Part shown: piece after piece, positions 1-14,480 of the stretch | Layout: each line of letters begins with the position of its first letter | Position numbering within the stretch: the first letter of the stretch is position 1 | Assembly: GCF_020882245.1 (NCBI RefSeq) | Contig: NC_083599.1 | Span: 53,284,748 to 53,348,747 of the forward strand | DNA: 64,000 bases | Source: Rhopalosiphum padi | Taxonomy: Eukaryota > Arthropoda > Insecta > Hemiptera > Aphididae | Reading direction: 5' to 3' | Notes under the pieces: generated by a model | The model's input: the letters and a program-made list of their open reading frames with translations, nothing else | Database searches by the model: none | What the model was told of the DNA's origin: nothing | Translations under genes and position numbers: made by a program

Positions 1-3000
1 TAGAAGGGTTTAAATAAGAACAGACTTACACAGAAATGAAAGTAGAGCAATACATAAGCAGACAAAACCCAATAAAAAAAAAAGAAAAATATCAAGATAC
101 TGCATTGAGAATTTTAGAAATTCAAAAACTGCAATGTACGGAAAGAAATATTATAAACTATTTAAAAGGCATATGATTTATCACTACAAGTATAAATTAT
201 TTTATTTGATGTATGTCACGTTAGTATGACTGAACATTGATGTATCACTAAACACGTTTAATAATTATAATTTTAAAATAATATACTTTAGCTGTTTTGA
301 ACATTCGCGGTTATGGCTTTTAGCTATTTTATGCTTAGCTATTTTGCCGTCGCCATTTTGACATTCGCATTTTTGAATTCGCGGTTTTGATATGATACCG
401 CTGCTTAACCTAGTGATTTTATAGCATAATTACTTAGTATACATGAATTTATCAACGGTTTACAGAATTTTAACTATTTAAATACTACCTATATTATTTT
501 TGTTCGGCAATATTTTCAGACTTACAGCGTATTCCTCTATACACGAGTTGATTTTCATAATCATTGTTTTTTTTTTTTTTTTCTACTTTGACGTTTTAGC
601 TTATGAGGGCAGTATGAATAGTATAATATACCGTATTAATTACGCGTAGTTTATATCACTCGGTGCACGTTTTAGTATAATGTCTATGGGTTTTTAAAGC
701 TATCATTTTTATCCACCGGTAATATATTTTTGTACCGGCTTTAAATTGTACAATATTATATTATTATTAATGTTCTGCGGCGATTATTCCGGGTGACCCA
801 ACTTATTATTTTCTTCATTATGATTTAACCACCTGAATAATAAAGGGTAAATGTATGTACGTGTTATCAAATTCACGTCGCTTGACACACCGGTGTCTAT
901 TTGTAAATTTAGTTAAAAATAAGATTACAACTTTCCGTAATCGTTACGAATTTACGATACATCTTGAGTGTCTGAAGTAAAAATCGTGCGCCTATTGTAT
1001 TTTCCGTGCATAGTAATACTAACATAATGCGCAATTAGAATTTTTTTTTCATTTTTGAGAGGGCGCATAATATTTTATCCTTTTAAAACCACGTAGAAAT
1101 TTATCTTATATTTGGTGTATTTGTTGCTGATGGTTTGTAATAAATATATAAACTTACATCAAAATTTATATCCAGTAATATAATACGATATTATATGATT
1201 CATCAGGTATGCTTCACCTACATTTTCACTTATTTATTTATTCAAATTCTGATGATTGAAATTTTTAAATATAACTAAAAGATAATATTTTAAATTATTA
1301 ATGTTTATAAGTGAATAATTAGTTAAACAATTGTTAATTGTTTATTTGAAAAAAAAATTGGCATCGCAGGACTCTTTGAACAGATTTAAAAGTCTTGCAC
1401 CACACCTACTTATTTATAATCAATTTTATACCCTATCGAAGAAAATATTTTTTGTGACTTAATGTCTTAATATCCAATATACATTTGGGCCCTGGAGAAG
1501 GATAAGCTTCCTACAAGCTTTCACTAAGTTGCGTCTATGAGTATCTAGTTAGGTTGGTTATGATGCGCTATTATACGTGCACGTTGGATGTGTTTTAAGA
1601 TATGATTACACAGTGACGTACGTGTAAATTGTTTATTCAGAATACGATGCGTATTCCCATAAGTGAAATCATAAAGAGTACAGCGGTAATGGGCTTTGTG
1701 TAATCCTGCTGTAAACGAATATAAAGAAAGAATATAAAAATACAAAAATACCAAGAGAAATATTCACTTGCATAAATCGTGTATTTCGACTTTATTATTT
1801 TCGTTCAGTATATTATATATATATATAATCGGTTTTACGTCGTTCCATTTCCCCAAAGTGGTTATATACATTTTTTTTTTTAATTCGTTAACGCGTCTCT
1901 TGATGAATGTATATATAGTACCTATCAACGTGGAGTCCGAAAACGCCCGAATTGTGGTTAAGGGATCAAGTACAATATTATGATAAAATATAGGGAATGG
2001 ATTTTATTATAATTATTTGTTTTTAATTATCTTGTTGTTATAATTGATTTTTCAGAGTAAATTGGTACTAACTTAATTTTAAATATTTTATAAATATTTG
2101 CGAGGTTTTTGATGTTTTTCGACTTGTTTTGATTTGTTGTATGTATAACTTTCTGTGGTTATATGCATTGACGACGATAAAGCTTATCAGCATTATATAA
2201 TCGGTATTAATATTATATACATCGGGTTTTCTACTACTATAATGTAGACGATTTCAATAAATAAAAATGTAAAAATAAAAAAATACATTTTAAAGTTTTT
2301 TTTATAATAACTTTGTAATATTATATAACAAAAAAAAAGTGCAATTTCAATTTAATTTTTTATAAAGATTATTGAAATTGCCATATATATTTTGTCCAAG
2401 CGTACACAAATTGTATTTTAAAAAACTATTAATGAATCAGGTTTATGATATTTGTATACAGCGAAAACACCCTACAACATAGATCGATATTATTATTGGT
2501 GTATTTTTATTATAGTTTTTAAGCATTATTATAGTATAGATTTTATCAGTTTCTAAATGACCATCGTTAATGTTATGTAATATTTTTTATCTCCATTTAA
2601 AAGTTGGTTCATTTTGTATGTATTTGTTCTTTTTTTACCAATAATAACCAATACCAATAATTGTTTGATGAAGATAGTTTATTGACATTTTTTAAAACTA
2701 ATATAAACACTTTTTACACGAACGTGCATTCTGAATATACACGGGTATAATAATTATATCGAATCGAAATAACAATTATAAAATTTTATTATTATATATA
2801 ACTTTATTATTATTATTGTAATTAATGATGATAAAATATTTGTTAAACACTCGTAAAATACACTTTGATGAAAGATTGTGAACAAATACCACTGAAAAAG
2901 GTTCACGTATACCTAACAACAAATAATAAATCATAATTATGATAAATTATTCGTTGACACGGAGGAAATACAATTTAAACGTCGATTTAAGTGTAGTTTA

Positions 3001-3103
3001 TATGATATTGATGGATACTGACGTGAGACGAATATAATAAAGGTGAAGTTCGATTTTTAATTTAGACGTCGACAAGGACGAGTATACAAAATGAATATAA
3101 TAT
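1..3103. other. AT-rich sequence, probable CaMKI intron; no gene seen
   Basis: Apart from the degenerate tandem at 291-395, I see only AT-rich sequence with homopolymer runs. Short frames near 1545-1983 are low-complexity and lack splice support. Confidence 0.5.
291..395 (+). repeat. Degenerate tandem array of a roughly 13-15-nt unit
   Basis: Units such as acattcgcggttatggc, agctattttgccgtcgcc, attttgacattcgcatttttg and aattcgcggttttga repeat a core like 'attcgcggttttg' with drift. It looks like an old minisatellite or the tail of a repeat. Confidence 0.35.
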
Positions 3104-3145
3104 ATAGGATGATTCACTATAAGCATGTTCACTCCCATTTTTTTA
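3104..3145 (+). repeat. Repeat terminus, 'aggatgattcac...agcatg' family (copy 1)
   Basis: The sequence taggatgattcac, then agcatgttcactcccattttttt, recurs in diverged form at about 6808 (+), 7535 (-) and 61118 (-). It appears to be the end of an interspersed element family. An inverted partner for this copy at MITE distance was not found; the nearest inverted copy is at 7535. Confidence 0.4.
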
Positions 3146-4981
3146 AAATAATTAACTCAATCAAGTTATAACTTTTTGGAACTTTTAAGAATAAAAGACC
3201 ACATTTTAAATAATTTTAATTTTATTATATTTTAAGCTTTTTCTAGCAAATTTATAAGCATATGACTTTTCAAAAATATTGATGAATATAATCGAAATTT
3301 TAATTTGTAGTTTTTGAGTTATTTAACAATCTATGTACTCAGGATACTAAGTTTGTAAGATATACGAGCTATAAAGGAGTTAGGTCAATCATAAATTGTA
3401 ATTTAATAATATCCATTTTTTAATAATATGTTTGATTTTCTTAATAAAAAAAAAAAAATTAATAATGATTTGAAAATTCTAGTCATATGAATTTTAAAAT
3501 TAATCTATTAACATTTTATAATTTGTACATTTTGTAATACTAGATTTCACATTTAAAATTATTTTATAAAATATATATTGTTTTATACAAACAATCATCT
3601 TCAATCATTCTTCATCTTTAAAGAATATTATTCTTAGTATTAACATGTTAATAACGCAGAAATTAGTTTAGACCCCTCCCCGGCCGCCTGGGATTTATAA
3701 AATTAAGTAATTAATATTTATTCACCGATGTAAATGCAAAGCCGAATGAAGGTTGAAGGTTGGTCAAAATAAAACTAATTAACTACATTTATGTTTATTA
3801 TTCTTAATTTGGTAATGATTTTGAAAAATACTTTGTCTAATAGATTTATAGGATGTAGTGCCCCATCTTAATTTTTTTATCTATAGATCTACGCCTGCTT
3901 CTTATAATCTATGTTATTTTTCATAACGTCGACGAAGACGAGATGAATTTCAGAACAAATTGTATGGTATTTTTTGCATTCGCAAAGATTATGGTCGTGC
4001 CTAATATTTAGTCGTGAATGCGTAATTTTAGATTTTACTTTTAGTAATTAATCACCATTGAGTATAACTTGGCTACGCTATTGGACTTTGTTTTATAGCA
4101 AAGCATGTTATAGTTAAGTTGGGTCCGGACGATGAATTTTCCGTTTAACCGATTTGGAGGCCGTTCAGTAAACAGCTAGCTGTAGGCAATGTCCTTGTTC
4201 AAAACTGTGGTTCGTAAAAGCTTCGGGTTCCTGAGATGGACGGACAGTGTTGTTTACGTTCGGTTTGAGTAAAACTTATCAAAGACGGCGATAATTTCTG
4301 TTTGCGGACCAAACCAATGTATATTATATGATATATATATATATTATATACACATTGTATAAACTATACAGCTCAGTGTCAATAAAACATTATAGAATCT
4401 CTCTCACTATTTGCATAGTGTTCATACTCGTGAATGTATGTTATATAACCTATATAATATATATATATATATATTATGGTTAAAGATGTTGCTGTGAGAA
4501 ATGTAATTTAACCTGAAAATTGGGAAAGTTTGAATTGTATTTGTATCTCAGTTCTTGACGTCAATGGCCAGATAAGTATTACATTAAAATCAAATAAATT
4601 CTTACGATTAAAAATTAAGCTATGCCAACATTTACGTATATTATTATGCATTTAGTAATCGTCATCTGACTGTAATGAAAATAAATGTATAAGTATTATT
4701 ATTAATCAAAGACATAATATGTAGGTACACAAATATATATACTATAGATGGAAGTTTCACTGTATATATATAATTTCCAAAATTCAAACTATCTTTATAT
4801 AATCTAATAAAGTACAAAAGTATTGATGTTTGATTTTCGATTGGAAGTTTAAAACATTCGTTTAAATATATGTATAAGTATGTAAATTATGTATTATTAT
4901 TAAATAAATATATAGATATAATATGATATTGAGACTATAGTTGCAGTTATATAAAAATATAGAATTCTGAATCTTACGATA

Positions 4982-5013
4982 TTTTTTTTTTTTTTTGGGG
5001 GGGGGGGAGGGGG
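4982..5013 (+). repeat. Homopolymer junction T15-G11-A-G5
   Basis: Fifteen T (4982-4996) are followed by eleven G, one A and five G (4997-5013). The G part could form a G-quadruplex on the plus strand. It is a probable polymorphic or assembly-error-prone site. Confidence 0.85.
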
Positions 5014-6807
5014 TATAAAAATAAAATAAAAAGGTAAATATACATAGTAGATATAATTATACAATAATAATAAAATAATTATGTGTATTAACGTTGATAA
5101 TATATGCTGATAGTAAGTACTGATAGACGCCCGATAAAACTAAAAAAAATAAAAATTATTGTGCTTAACTTGTTAGGGAACTTTTTTTTATTAAATTTAA
5201 ACTTTAAATTATGACAATATATGCACTTCAAACGTCAATGACTAAATTTTAATACGTTTCAGATTATGTTATGTTTTAATTAAACGTTGTAATTTTTAGA
5301 TAGTTAAGAATAATAGTATTGCTCATCTAATATTATTGATATATTAATTATCTCACAAGGTCGTTCAATTTACAGTTTGCTGCGTTTATATTTACCTGCT
5401 AACGTTTAATGGTTCGAAAAACGTTTGAAAATACTAAATTTGTACTAAAATTTGCATAATGCTACTAAACAGCGTTCAAAGTAAAAACTATTACAGAAAT
5501 ACTAATAACCGATATCCCTTAAAAATATACGTTCAATTAATCTTTGATTGTTATATATAATCATCAAAGCTAAGCATTAACGAGTTAAAAATAAAGTTAC
5601 GTTTATTCTGATTAAATTATATACAAACCAAGTTACATTTTTTACACATAATTTGTTTTTAAATATGGAATTTTATATTTTATTCAAGTATACAAACATT
5701 ATTTGTTTGCCAAGCATTTCATAATTTTTTTTCTTTATGGGTATATTAATTTACTTATTCAAAAGTAGACATGATGGTAAGTAACTTTGGATACGAAGCT
5801 TAAGGTAAGTTTGAAAGAGCTAAAGGTATTACAACAGTTTTATGATTCAAAAAACTGAGATGTAACTAGTTAATTTTTAACATTTTTAAAGTTTCTCACA
5901 AAACCACTTTTGATTTTTTTAAGACGCTGACGAAAAATTAACGAAAAAACTTTTATCTTATGTTTTTATTTAATTCCTTCTTTATTAACAGAATTGTTAG
6001 AAAGTAAAAAAAAAAATTTAAATCAAACACAAGTCACAAAATTGATACCCATTATATTATTGGGTTTCCAAACTTTACTGAATGACAGTTTATACAATAT
6101 GATATTGTATACACAATCAATTCACACTATTCACAGGTAATTATCACGTTCGGGAGCTTACCAAACAGTCAATCAGATAGAATTGTTGAATACATAAATT
6201 GTTCAACGCAATTTAATATATATATATATACAATACCAATATAGTAGTTTTAGTTTCGCGCTAACGACAGTCTCTTGAAAACATTTATGCTGATATTATT
6301 TTTATTGAAATGTTTGTACTTTTTTGGATAATTATAATTTTATGTATAATTGATAGATGAATGATAGATCATATAAAGATATTAAAAAATGCATTGACGC
6401 AAATGTGGTGTACTGAATGTGTACTAGATAATGAACTATAGATATTGGTGTTCCGGACTGCCCCTTTGGTTATCTTAGAATCCTAGAATTTAACAGGTCT
6501 CCTAAAATGTATTATATTTTGAATTGTTTATACGTCAAATAGAATCAAGAAAGTCTTTTTAAATGTTATTGTTATGCCTTGTGCATACGTCATGTAGTGA
6601 AATATGACGAATTAGGATTTTTAGTAATTCAATTTCTACTTTATTTACTCGTTACATTTTTGAGTCTATAACAGTATACAAGAAAATTAAATGTGCATTT
6701 TCGCCTTTGGAACCTTAAAATAAAATATTGGTTTTAAGTTTAAATAAATAAAAAAAATACATTTATGGTACAAGATATAACGGCTGAGAATCAATATAAC
6801 ATATAGG

Positions 6808-7535
6808 TACAGTGATCTACCCAAAATGCTCAATCTCATTTTTATTTAACAATTAATTTATTAAAATTCTAATTTTTGAAATTATCAAGAATACTTTAGG
6901 GTAATATTTTAAATAATTTAAAATTTTAAAGCGTGTTCTTTGTGGTGATAAAAACTTATTTTTCTATAAAAATCACTCTTTATTCCGCTAAATTTCTTAC
7001 CCGACGAATACTTTGAAAATGTTGGTATATTTAAATAAAAATTCAAAAGACAAGTTTTTGTTATTTAACTTAGTACATTAAGGATAATTAGTTAACGGGG
7101 TTGGTAGATATAAGGGTTACGGGGAATACATTAATCTATCAACATTCAACATCTTATATTTTTTATAAGTTGATTGAGTATAATTAATATTAAATCCAAT
7201 ATTACCTATATTATATCTTATATTTGTTTAAAAACATTTTTCAGGACTGAAAAAATTTCCTAAGTAAATACATTTTAATAACTTATGAACTACTATTTCA
7301 AATCTCAATAAAGATGCATCAACATTTTCAAGAGTCAAAATAACACAATAAAAAAGGTTGGTTCTTATTTCATAAAAAAAAGTTTGTGTGGCATAGGTCA
7401 CTTCTTAAATGGTATAAAATTCTAAAATATTGTTTTTTTGAAGTATACTAAAGAATTTCATGGACCAGAATTTTAATAAGTTCATTATTAAATGAAAAAT
7501 TTGGGAAAAGTATATGCTCGGTGAATCATCCTATA
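6808..7535. mobile_element. Possible MITE of the 'aggatgattcac' family
   Basis: A diverged plus-strand terminus at about 6808-6845 (acagtgatctacccaaaatg, then ctcaatctcattttt) faces an inverted terminus ending near 7535 (gtgaatcatcctatat). They enclose about 730 AT-rich bases without coding capacity. The pairing is inferred from orientation and spacing. It is uncertain because the left terminus is degraded and the 3104 copy could be the true partner of the 7535 end. Confidence 0.3.
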
Positions 7536-8229
7536 TGGCTATATGAAACATGTACAATGGTCGAGGATATTTTGAGTACACATACAAATGTACGTATACG
7601 ACTGTAAATATGTTTCGACAGCTCGATATAGGCATGCCGGATATTGAAAATAAACATCGGCGGTAAACATCCGGACTCGAAGACCCGGTTGTTTACACTA
7701 GCAGTCAGCACTGTCGGCGGCGAAAAGCTTGTTTTCGCGGCTAGGTATATAACAACAGAGGCACCAGACCGTAAAATATTCATGTGTAATCACTTGCATT
7801 TGTTGAGAAATGTACGTCCACACCTATTATATTGTTTACGAGTAATCTAATATTACATTGGCCATTTAATACTTATAACGCTGTGTTATATTTTTTTATT
7901 ACAATACATCTGTAATCCGACTCTTCGAACGCCGCACCTTTACATATTGTTTTAACTACTTATTGTGTTATTGTTATATTTGTATAATCTATTAGATGTT
8001 TTTCTTTTGTTTTGTTTTTGTTGTTGTTTTTTATTATGTTACATTGACGTGCGCAATTCAGTTTTTTTTTTTATTAATTTGAACTTTCGGCCGTTTATTC
8101 ATAAATATTGATTTTGTATGATAACTTTTTTGGTCGTAAATAAAAAATTAAATCGAACTTGTTTTTGTGTTAGTCAAATAATAGAACATATTATAATTAT
8201 CGATTATAATGTATTTTAAAATTTAAATT

Positions 8230-8540
8230 ATTAATATAAGTACTAGGTGTGCAATCCGAATCCACCCGTGAAAAAAATGAACAAACATAAAATACAGCAC
8301 TACCTATTCACGGGAAAAACGGTATCGGCGAGACTGTGTGTTTCGCTTTATAAACCAATTCGACCGAGATTGACTATCCGCCTGTGGTGATTTTGATATA
8401 GCACTTTGTATATTTTCAAACGGGGTTCAAACTATTCACTAAACTTCAACCATATCGCTTGCGAACAATCTCTGAAACTTTTATCAAAACCGATCAAGTA
8501 GTTTTTGATTTTATGAACTGCAAAAACAACGACATTTGAA
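8230..8540 (+). repeat. Interspersed repeat fragment ('attcgaccgagat' family)
   Basis: The blocks tttcgctttataaaccaatt, cgaccgagattga and caaaaccgatcaagtagttt recur in the same order, in altered form, at about 13246-13380. Such 'tcaaaatcggtcaagtagttt' blocks are widespread in insect interspersed repeats. Family assignment and ends are not determined. Confidence 0.4.
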
Positions 8541-11500
8541 TTCATTTCGTACATTTGAATATCAGATAATAAATTAAATATTATTGTTTTTGATTTAAAA
8601 AATTAAATTACTATATACCGATCCCTCCACTTTTCGTTGTACAAAATGTATGTACGCGCAACTGGGTATGAGGATTAGAGTAGGTTAAGTTAAAACACGG
8701 ATAAGGTATATCGTGTGTTCTGTGACAAAAGAATCGTTCTATAAATAATATTATTCAATCGAAAATGTATTGAATTTATTTTTGTAAGCCATCTGAATCA
8801 AATGTTTCACCCCTTTATGGCGCCTGCACTGAAGACTGATGACTGATGAACGTGCGTTCATCAGGAATACAATATTTACGCTTTATATGCACGTAGTGAG
8901 CGCATTTGGCGTCAAATTATTATTCGAGACGAATGTGTGTTGGAAATGTCATGCTATGGTATTACATTTTCATGTGACAAAACGGCCTTATGAAAAATTG
9001 GCCCTAACGGTGATACAGTATATCTAATATATATATTTTTTAACATCAGTAACAAATCCATACATCATTGATGACCGACATTTTATGTGGTTTGAATTTC
9101 AAATTGTTTACAGCGAAATCACGTTAATATCATTTTCCCCTCAAAAATACACTATAGGAATAATATGATCGTGTTTTATAGAATCAATTCAATTTTTTTT
9201 TTAAATTAATACAGGAAAATATTCTATTGTCCACATTAAATTTCGTTTTTCGATATTTTAATCTAAAATTGCATAATAAATCTTAAAAAAGACAATTTTA
9301 AATTTCTTTTTACAAATTGTTTTTATACCATTATTTGAAAAAAAAAAATAAAAAAAAATAGAGTTCAGTGCGGGCTGTGTAGAAATTTTTCTTTCAGATA
9401 AAACAAAATAGTTATTAATCAAGGTATGAGAGTTTTTCTTGTGAGCTCATTTTTGTTAATAAAATACACCGTACCACTTCCCTCCTAAACAGGCATATGT
9501 CAGTAGTTTAGTGGAAAACCATTATTAGTAAGGTGTTAGTAAAAATATGAAATATTATTTATGAATTTTATTGAAAATGTAGATAAACAGCACTGGGCCC
9601 ATTAAAAAAAAAAAGTAAGTGCTAATTTAAAGACTGGATATTAAGTCAAAATTCATTTAAGGTTAATAAAATATTAATGGCGTTGGATCGTTAAATCGAT
9701 GGTTCGGCCGAGGCATCGAGTTTCGTGTATAGAGCTGCTGATACCTACAATAATATAAGCCACTTCTCCGGGTCGTGTGCTTATTTAATTATAACGCCGG
9801 GCTGTTCACCACAAACTCTACGTCACCCTAATCCCCTGACTCATTTCTCAAAATATCACGATTCAGAGCGTCGGAAAATTTGTTTTTATTCGGGAACATT
9901 TATATTGAAATTTAGGGCAGGGTGGTTAGTATTTAAATTGATGTGCAATATTGTTATAAAGTTACACAAAAAAAAATTCTTCTTGCAGTGTATACAGATT
10001 CAATGAGTTTAAAATGTAATTCCATTTGGTCAAGTACACATTTTCAGGCAATATTTTTTTTCGTCGTATTCAAATAATAAAAAAATAAGTGGCAAAGCAA
10101 TGGGTGTATGAGAAATATGCATCTCGAATTCTCGATAGAATTTGGTCGACAACTATGCTTTGAAAAAGAACATTGGTTTTTTAAACATGACGTATAATAG
10201 TTACACTGTGTGTACCGTATATTTATAATTAATGCATAGTTAAATAGAAATTTCTCATTGCATAAAAAATATGTATTAAGATTATAATATATTACGATTA
10301 TTATATGCATGGAAGTTCTTTGTGTCGAACAATTAAAAAGCTTGCTGTAAAACAGGAAAGGTCCACTTTTTTCGAAAATGCATTTTTATACAGAATAAAA
10401 CAAAGAAAAAAATCATTACAAGTGGGCACAACAACGAGACTAGTCCGTTATATATATAAATATAGTTTTTAAAGTGAATGGATTTGGTTGATTTTTTTTA
10501 GCGCAAAAATCAGATAAGATGCAAATAATGATCACATTTTTACATAATGTACTCGTATATTATATTTTTGGATTTTTTTTAAATAATATAATATGTTATT
10601 TCACAAGGGACAAGAAAATAATAATTCTGGAAAAAAATCAGATAAATCTACGTTGGGTCAAGTTAATTATATTTTGCCAAAATTCATAAAATAGAATATA
10701 CATAAATCAACAGTGTTAATACACGTTCAGCATCTTTTTTATAGAATTTAAAATTGTAGATTAGTAGTTTTTAAAAAAAAAATGTCAAAACAATAAAATT
10801 ATTTTTTGATCATTCTAAAAAACAGTTATAATAGTGTTTTGCCAGAAATTCGAAAGGATATAGCAAAATTTATATTTTTGTTTATTTTTTACAAGTTTAT
10901 AAGTAACGATTGTGAAAAACATTTAGGTAGAACTTGTAATTTTTTCTACCAGCCTATAAATGATTTTTAATCTATCAGGCCGAACGGAAAATCTATTACC
11001 CAATACATAAAACACAAATAATAACTACTTAAGAATGCACACATTTTACCACGTCCAGCGTATTTAAACATTAATAACGTATTACTGTTTGTTTACCGCC
11101 GAGGAAAAATATTTGGTCTGCACCAATAACAATATTGACCGAGTCGTAGACGTACAACAATAAGGCGTGACAATCCGTCCAGCCGTCGTTTCACGCATCA
11201 TAAGTGAGCCTTGACCTTATCTTCAGAGCATTGAAGTTCTAATTTTTCAAATTCACTATTAATGGTGGTGGGGAGATAGCTACACCATCGCTTTAATCGA
11301 AATTATCAATTTTTGTTTTATACATATACCATTTATTTACTTATGAATTAATGTTTAATCAAGAAAAGTTAAAAAATACGTACTAAGTTATAACAAAATA
11401 TCGAAATTAATTTTGAAAAAATTTTTTCGTAATTTTAATTTAATTCTTTTAGATTACTGAGAAAAATACGAGGAATTTTTAATTTTGAACCTCCTACCCC

Positions 11501-11604
11501 CCTCTCAAAGAACTAATTTGATAAAATTTCACTTACCAGGAACAACCGTGATAGTGTTTATTGAGAAATATTTTTTAGTATAATAAGCGTATTATAATAA
11601 AAAA

Positions 11605-12180
11605 TAATAAAAAACTGGGCAAGTCGCTGTATAGCAATAATTATTTAGTGTACTTCTATATTGAGTACAATAGTATATTACTGTAAAGAATGTTTTAAAT
11701 TTTAATTAAATATATATATATATAATGAAAAACTATTCAAATTCGTTAATATTTAATTTGAGATGTATTATTATTATATACATGTAAAAAGAGGGGAAAG
11801 AAGGTAACTGTTCTGCTGTTCAGCAGGAGTCGAATATATTTCGTCGTTTAGTAGGTACTGTAATAGATGTTTTAAATTACAATTTAATGATAAATTAGTT
11901 TTATACGACGAAAAACGATTCTGAGTGAAGACGGTATAAATTGTTAGTAACAAAGGTTACCAAAATAATTGTTTTGGTAATAACGTTTACTTATTGTTTT
12001 TAGATTTTACCAATTAATTTAAAAAGTACTAAGAACTTTCAATTTTGATTTGCCAAAAGCAGCAAATAGATCCAATTTTCTACAAGAAATCTCAATTTAA
12101 GTTGTTAATCTAAGTAATTTTTGTATTAAAAAAAATGACGAGACTCAAAAATAAAAAAATATACGTCGTTCTAAAATCGA
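11605..12180 (+). repeat. Diverged copy of the cgattctga repeat family
   Basis: This stretch shares with the element at 49560 the block order 'gggcaagtcgctgtat', 'gtaggtactgtaatagatgt', then 'gaaaaacgattctgagtg' (about 11909-11926). It is much more decayed and no end could be fixed. It lies in the large left-hand intron. The boundaries are approximate. Confidence 0.4.
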
Positions 12181-12539
12181 TTCATTCATCGCATAAAATC
12201 AATTCCTTGTGGAAAATCTTAACCATTAAGTTGTGATGAAAAAATTAAATCGCGTTAACATTTTTTAAAAAGTATAAAAACGTTTATCAAAACCACATAA
12301 ACTATAGTAGATTTAATATGCCACCATGTATCATATATTATAATATAATATAGGGTGTAACTGAAATAACAAAATATTATAATAATATGTAACTATATAC
12401 GAAGTAATATGATATATACATAATTTTTTTTTTAATACTCGTAACACAATAAACAATTATCAGCGAATAAAACAGCATTAAACATTAATTAATTAATTAA
12501 TTATAATAAAAGTGTTTACATATAACACAGTTGGTTAAT

Positions 12540-13130
12540 TACACATTCTGTCAGCCGGTTCAGTCGCACATACGTATAACGACGACGTTCTGCATATACG
12601 TATATGACCGCGTGTGTATTTTATGATGTCTATAATAGTATTGTGCGCTAACGCAATGTTACGTAAAGTTTTGAATTATTGTTTACGCGAAATCGCGTCC
12701 TGACCTATACCTACCAGTATAGTACCTATATATACAGGCGTTCGTATTTAATTAATTTAATTAAATCCTGTTGAGTCGTGCGCGCACGTATACGGTCTAT
12801 CTACGGTAATGTATATGTATATGTGCGCGTGTTACGCGTATCGCGCGCGCGCACACGGCGGCGGCGGTGCATTGTGGGTAAGCACTACAGCTGTGTTGTA
12901 ATGGGTATATACGTAGAATAATATTCTATAATATTGTATATATACGTAGTACGACCGAGTAAACATTTGAGTTTCGGTTTTCATAACATCGTATATTATG
13001 CTAATAACCGCAGTCGCACATAATATATATATAGGTATACCACTACGTACATATAATATGTTATGTCGGCATACCGGCTTCCTAGTTTCTATACCCACCG
13101 GCATAGCTCCGAGTCACTGCAGCTGGCGAC
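12540..13130. other. CpG-rich island within the left intron
   Basis: CpG density rises well above the surroundings, with cgcgcgcgcgcacacggcgg around 12841-12861, a short CGG run, many acgtatatacgt-like palindromes and several tacgta steps. Frames crossing it are low-complexity and not convincing. It could be an internal promoter or enhancer, or an unmethylated old repeat; nothing in the sequence decides. Confidence 0.35.
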
Positions 13131-13165
13131 AAATGCGCGTTTTTAAACATTTTATAATTTATAAT

Positions 13166-14480
13166 ATATTATACTAGCTGTATAAGAACCTGACGACGCG
13201 CGGGGTAAAAAAAAACTCAGTTCACAGGCAAATCTGGGTCGGTTCACTTGCCTCGCTTCGCTTTAAAATTCGACCGAGATAGGTAACGGAGTTCAATTTA
13301 ATCTCTAAATTTTTCCGATATCTCTAAAAGAAAAACATCTGAAATGTCAAAATCTGTCGAGTATTTTTTAAGTATATATAAGCTACTAACGAGTATTCGA
13401 GTATTTCTAAATATGCTCGTTAGTATATAAAATACACGGTTTTACTAGTTAATATATATGTATAATACCTGCAGTTAGGTTTTCGCTAATGTATATAATT
13501 TATAGTCATCGTTAGGTAATAGGTAGATAACCGGAGCTGGAGTAGATAACACCAGTGACGTTCTAGATGAAAATATTTGTCTTCGAAAGGCATCCGAATC
13601 CAAATTGGTCAAGGGTTTTTCTAATACACATATCAACAAAAGTGCAACACAAAATGATATATATGCTTAAAAAAAAGATATTTTGTAACTTTAAATGCCA
13701 TCCAAAAAGTTCGTGTACCTACCGATAAATAAATTGTAATTTGTAAAAATAATGATAATTTAATAATTGTAATAATAATAACTTAATAATTCTAATAGAT
13801 TGACGTTGTACAAATCGGAATTGACTTTTTTTAAATGAATAATATTATATTTGATTCAAAAATAGTTTTAAATACAAGTAAACCGTTATTGTTAATTTAT
13901 AAAATATTTAGTTAGTATGTAGAGTAACTAGTTGAAGTATGTATTTATAGATTCATTCAATACTTTAGGTAACTGAAAGTACCCGTAATTTTATAAAATA
14001 ACTAGTTTCTTTATTTCGTACATTAACATATTCATTTTTAGTCGTATATATAAATGAACCTTTGTTTCTTTGTTCTATACCTATATAATCCGAAAATACC
14101 AGACTGTTTACAATACAAGTTATACTAAGAATATATCACGAAGAATTTTCGAGTAGAATAAAAAAATGATATGAAAATTACGAACTCAGCGGAAACGAAG
14201 TAATCTAAAAAATTAGTAAATCATTATTTGACACATATAATTAGCTAAATGAAATTAATTTCCTACAAAACTGTACACGGGACACGGGACACGGGTAGTA
14301 TAATATTCAGCTAGTAGATTATTTATAAAAGCCTTTTTTTTTTTTATAACTAATGGCAACCTAGAGCAACCTATATCGGTTGAAAAACTAATCTATAAAC
14401 ACTCAAAATTTGATACCAATTGGATAAGTGGTTTCGAAGGTTGGCGAATACTATTAACCAATGTACCATCGTTTTTATAT
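13166..14480 (+). repeat. Mosaic of degraded interspersed repeats
   Basis: The region starts near tatactagctgtataagaac, carries cttcgctttaaaattcgacc and a diverged 'caaaatctgtcgagtat' block, and later two more blocks of the same kind (ccaaattggtcaagggtttt near 13600, ccaattggataagtggtttc near 14425). A triple ACACGGG tandem lies at 14275-14295, next to gtagtataatattcagctag. Together these suggest one or more old, fragmented elements. No reading frame of a transposase or reverse transcriptase was recognised. Confidence 0.4.

Larger units (their letters stand above)
7536..12539. other. AT-rich intron sequence with repeat fragments; no gene seen
   Basis: It holds the repeat fragments at 8230-8540 and 11605-12180. 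Slightly GC-richer patches near 7620-7790, 8830-9020, 9690-9860 and 11090-11220 were read on both strands and gave no recognisable product or splice-bounded exon. Confidence 0.45.

Noticed and set aside
12832..13104. 90-codon minus-strand frame in the left CpG island
   Set aside because: The product is low-complexity, built on CG and TA runs, with no recognisable domain or splice context.
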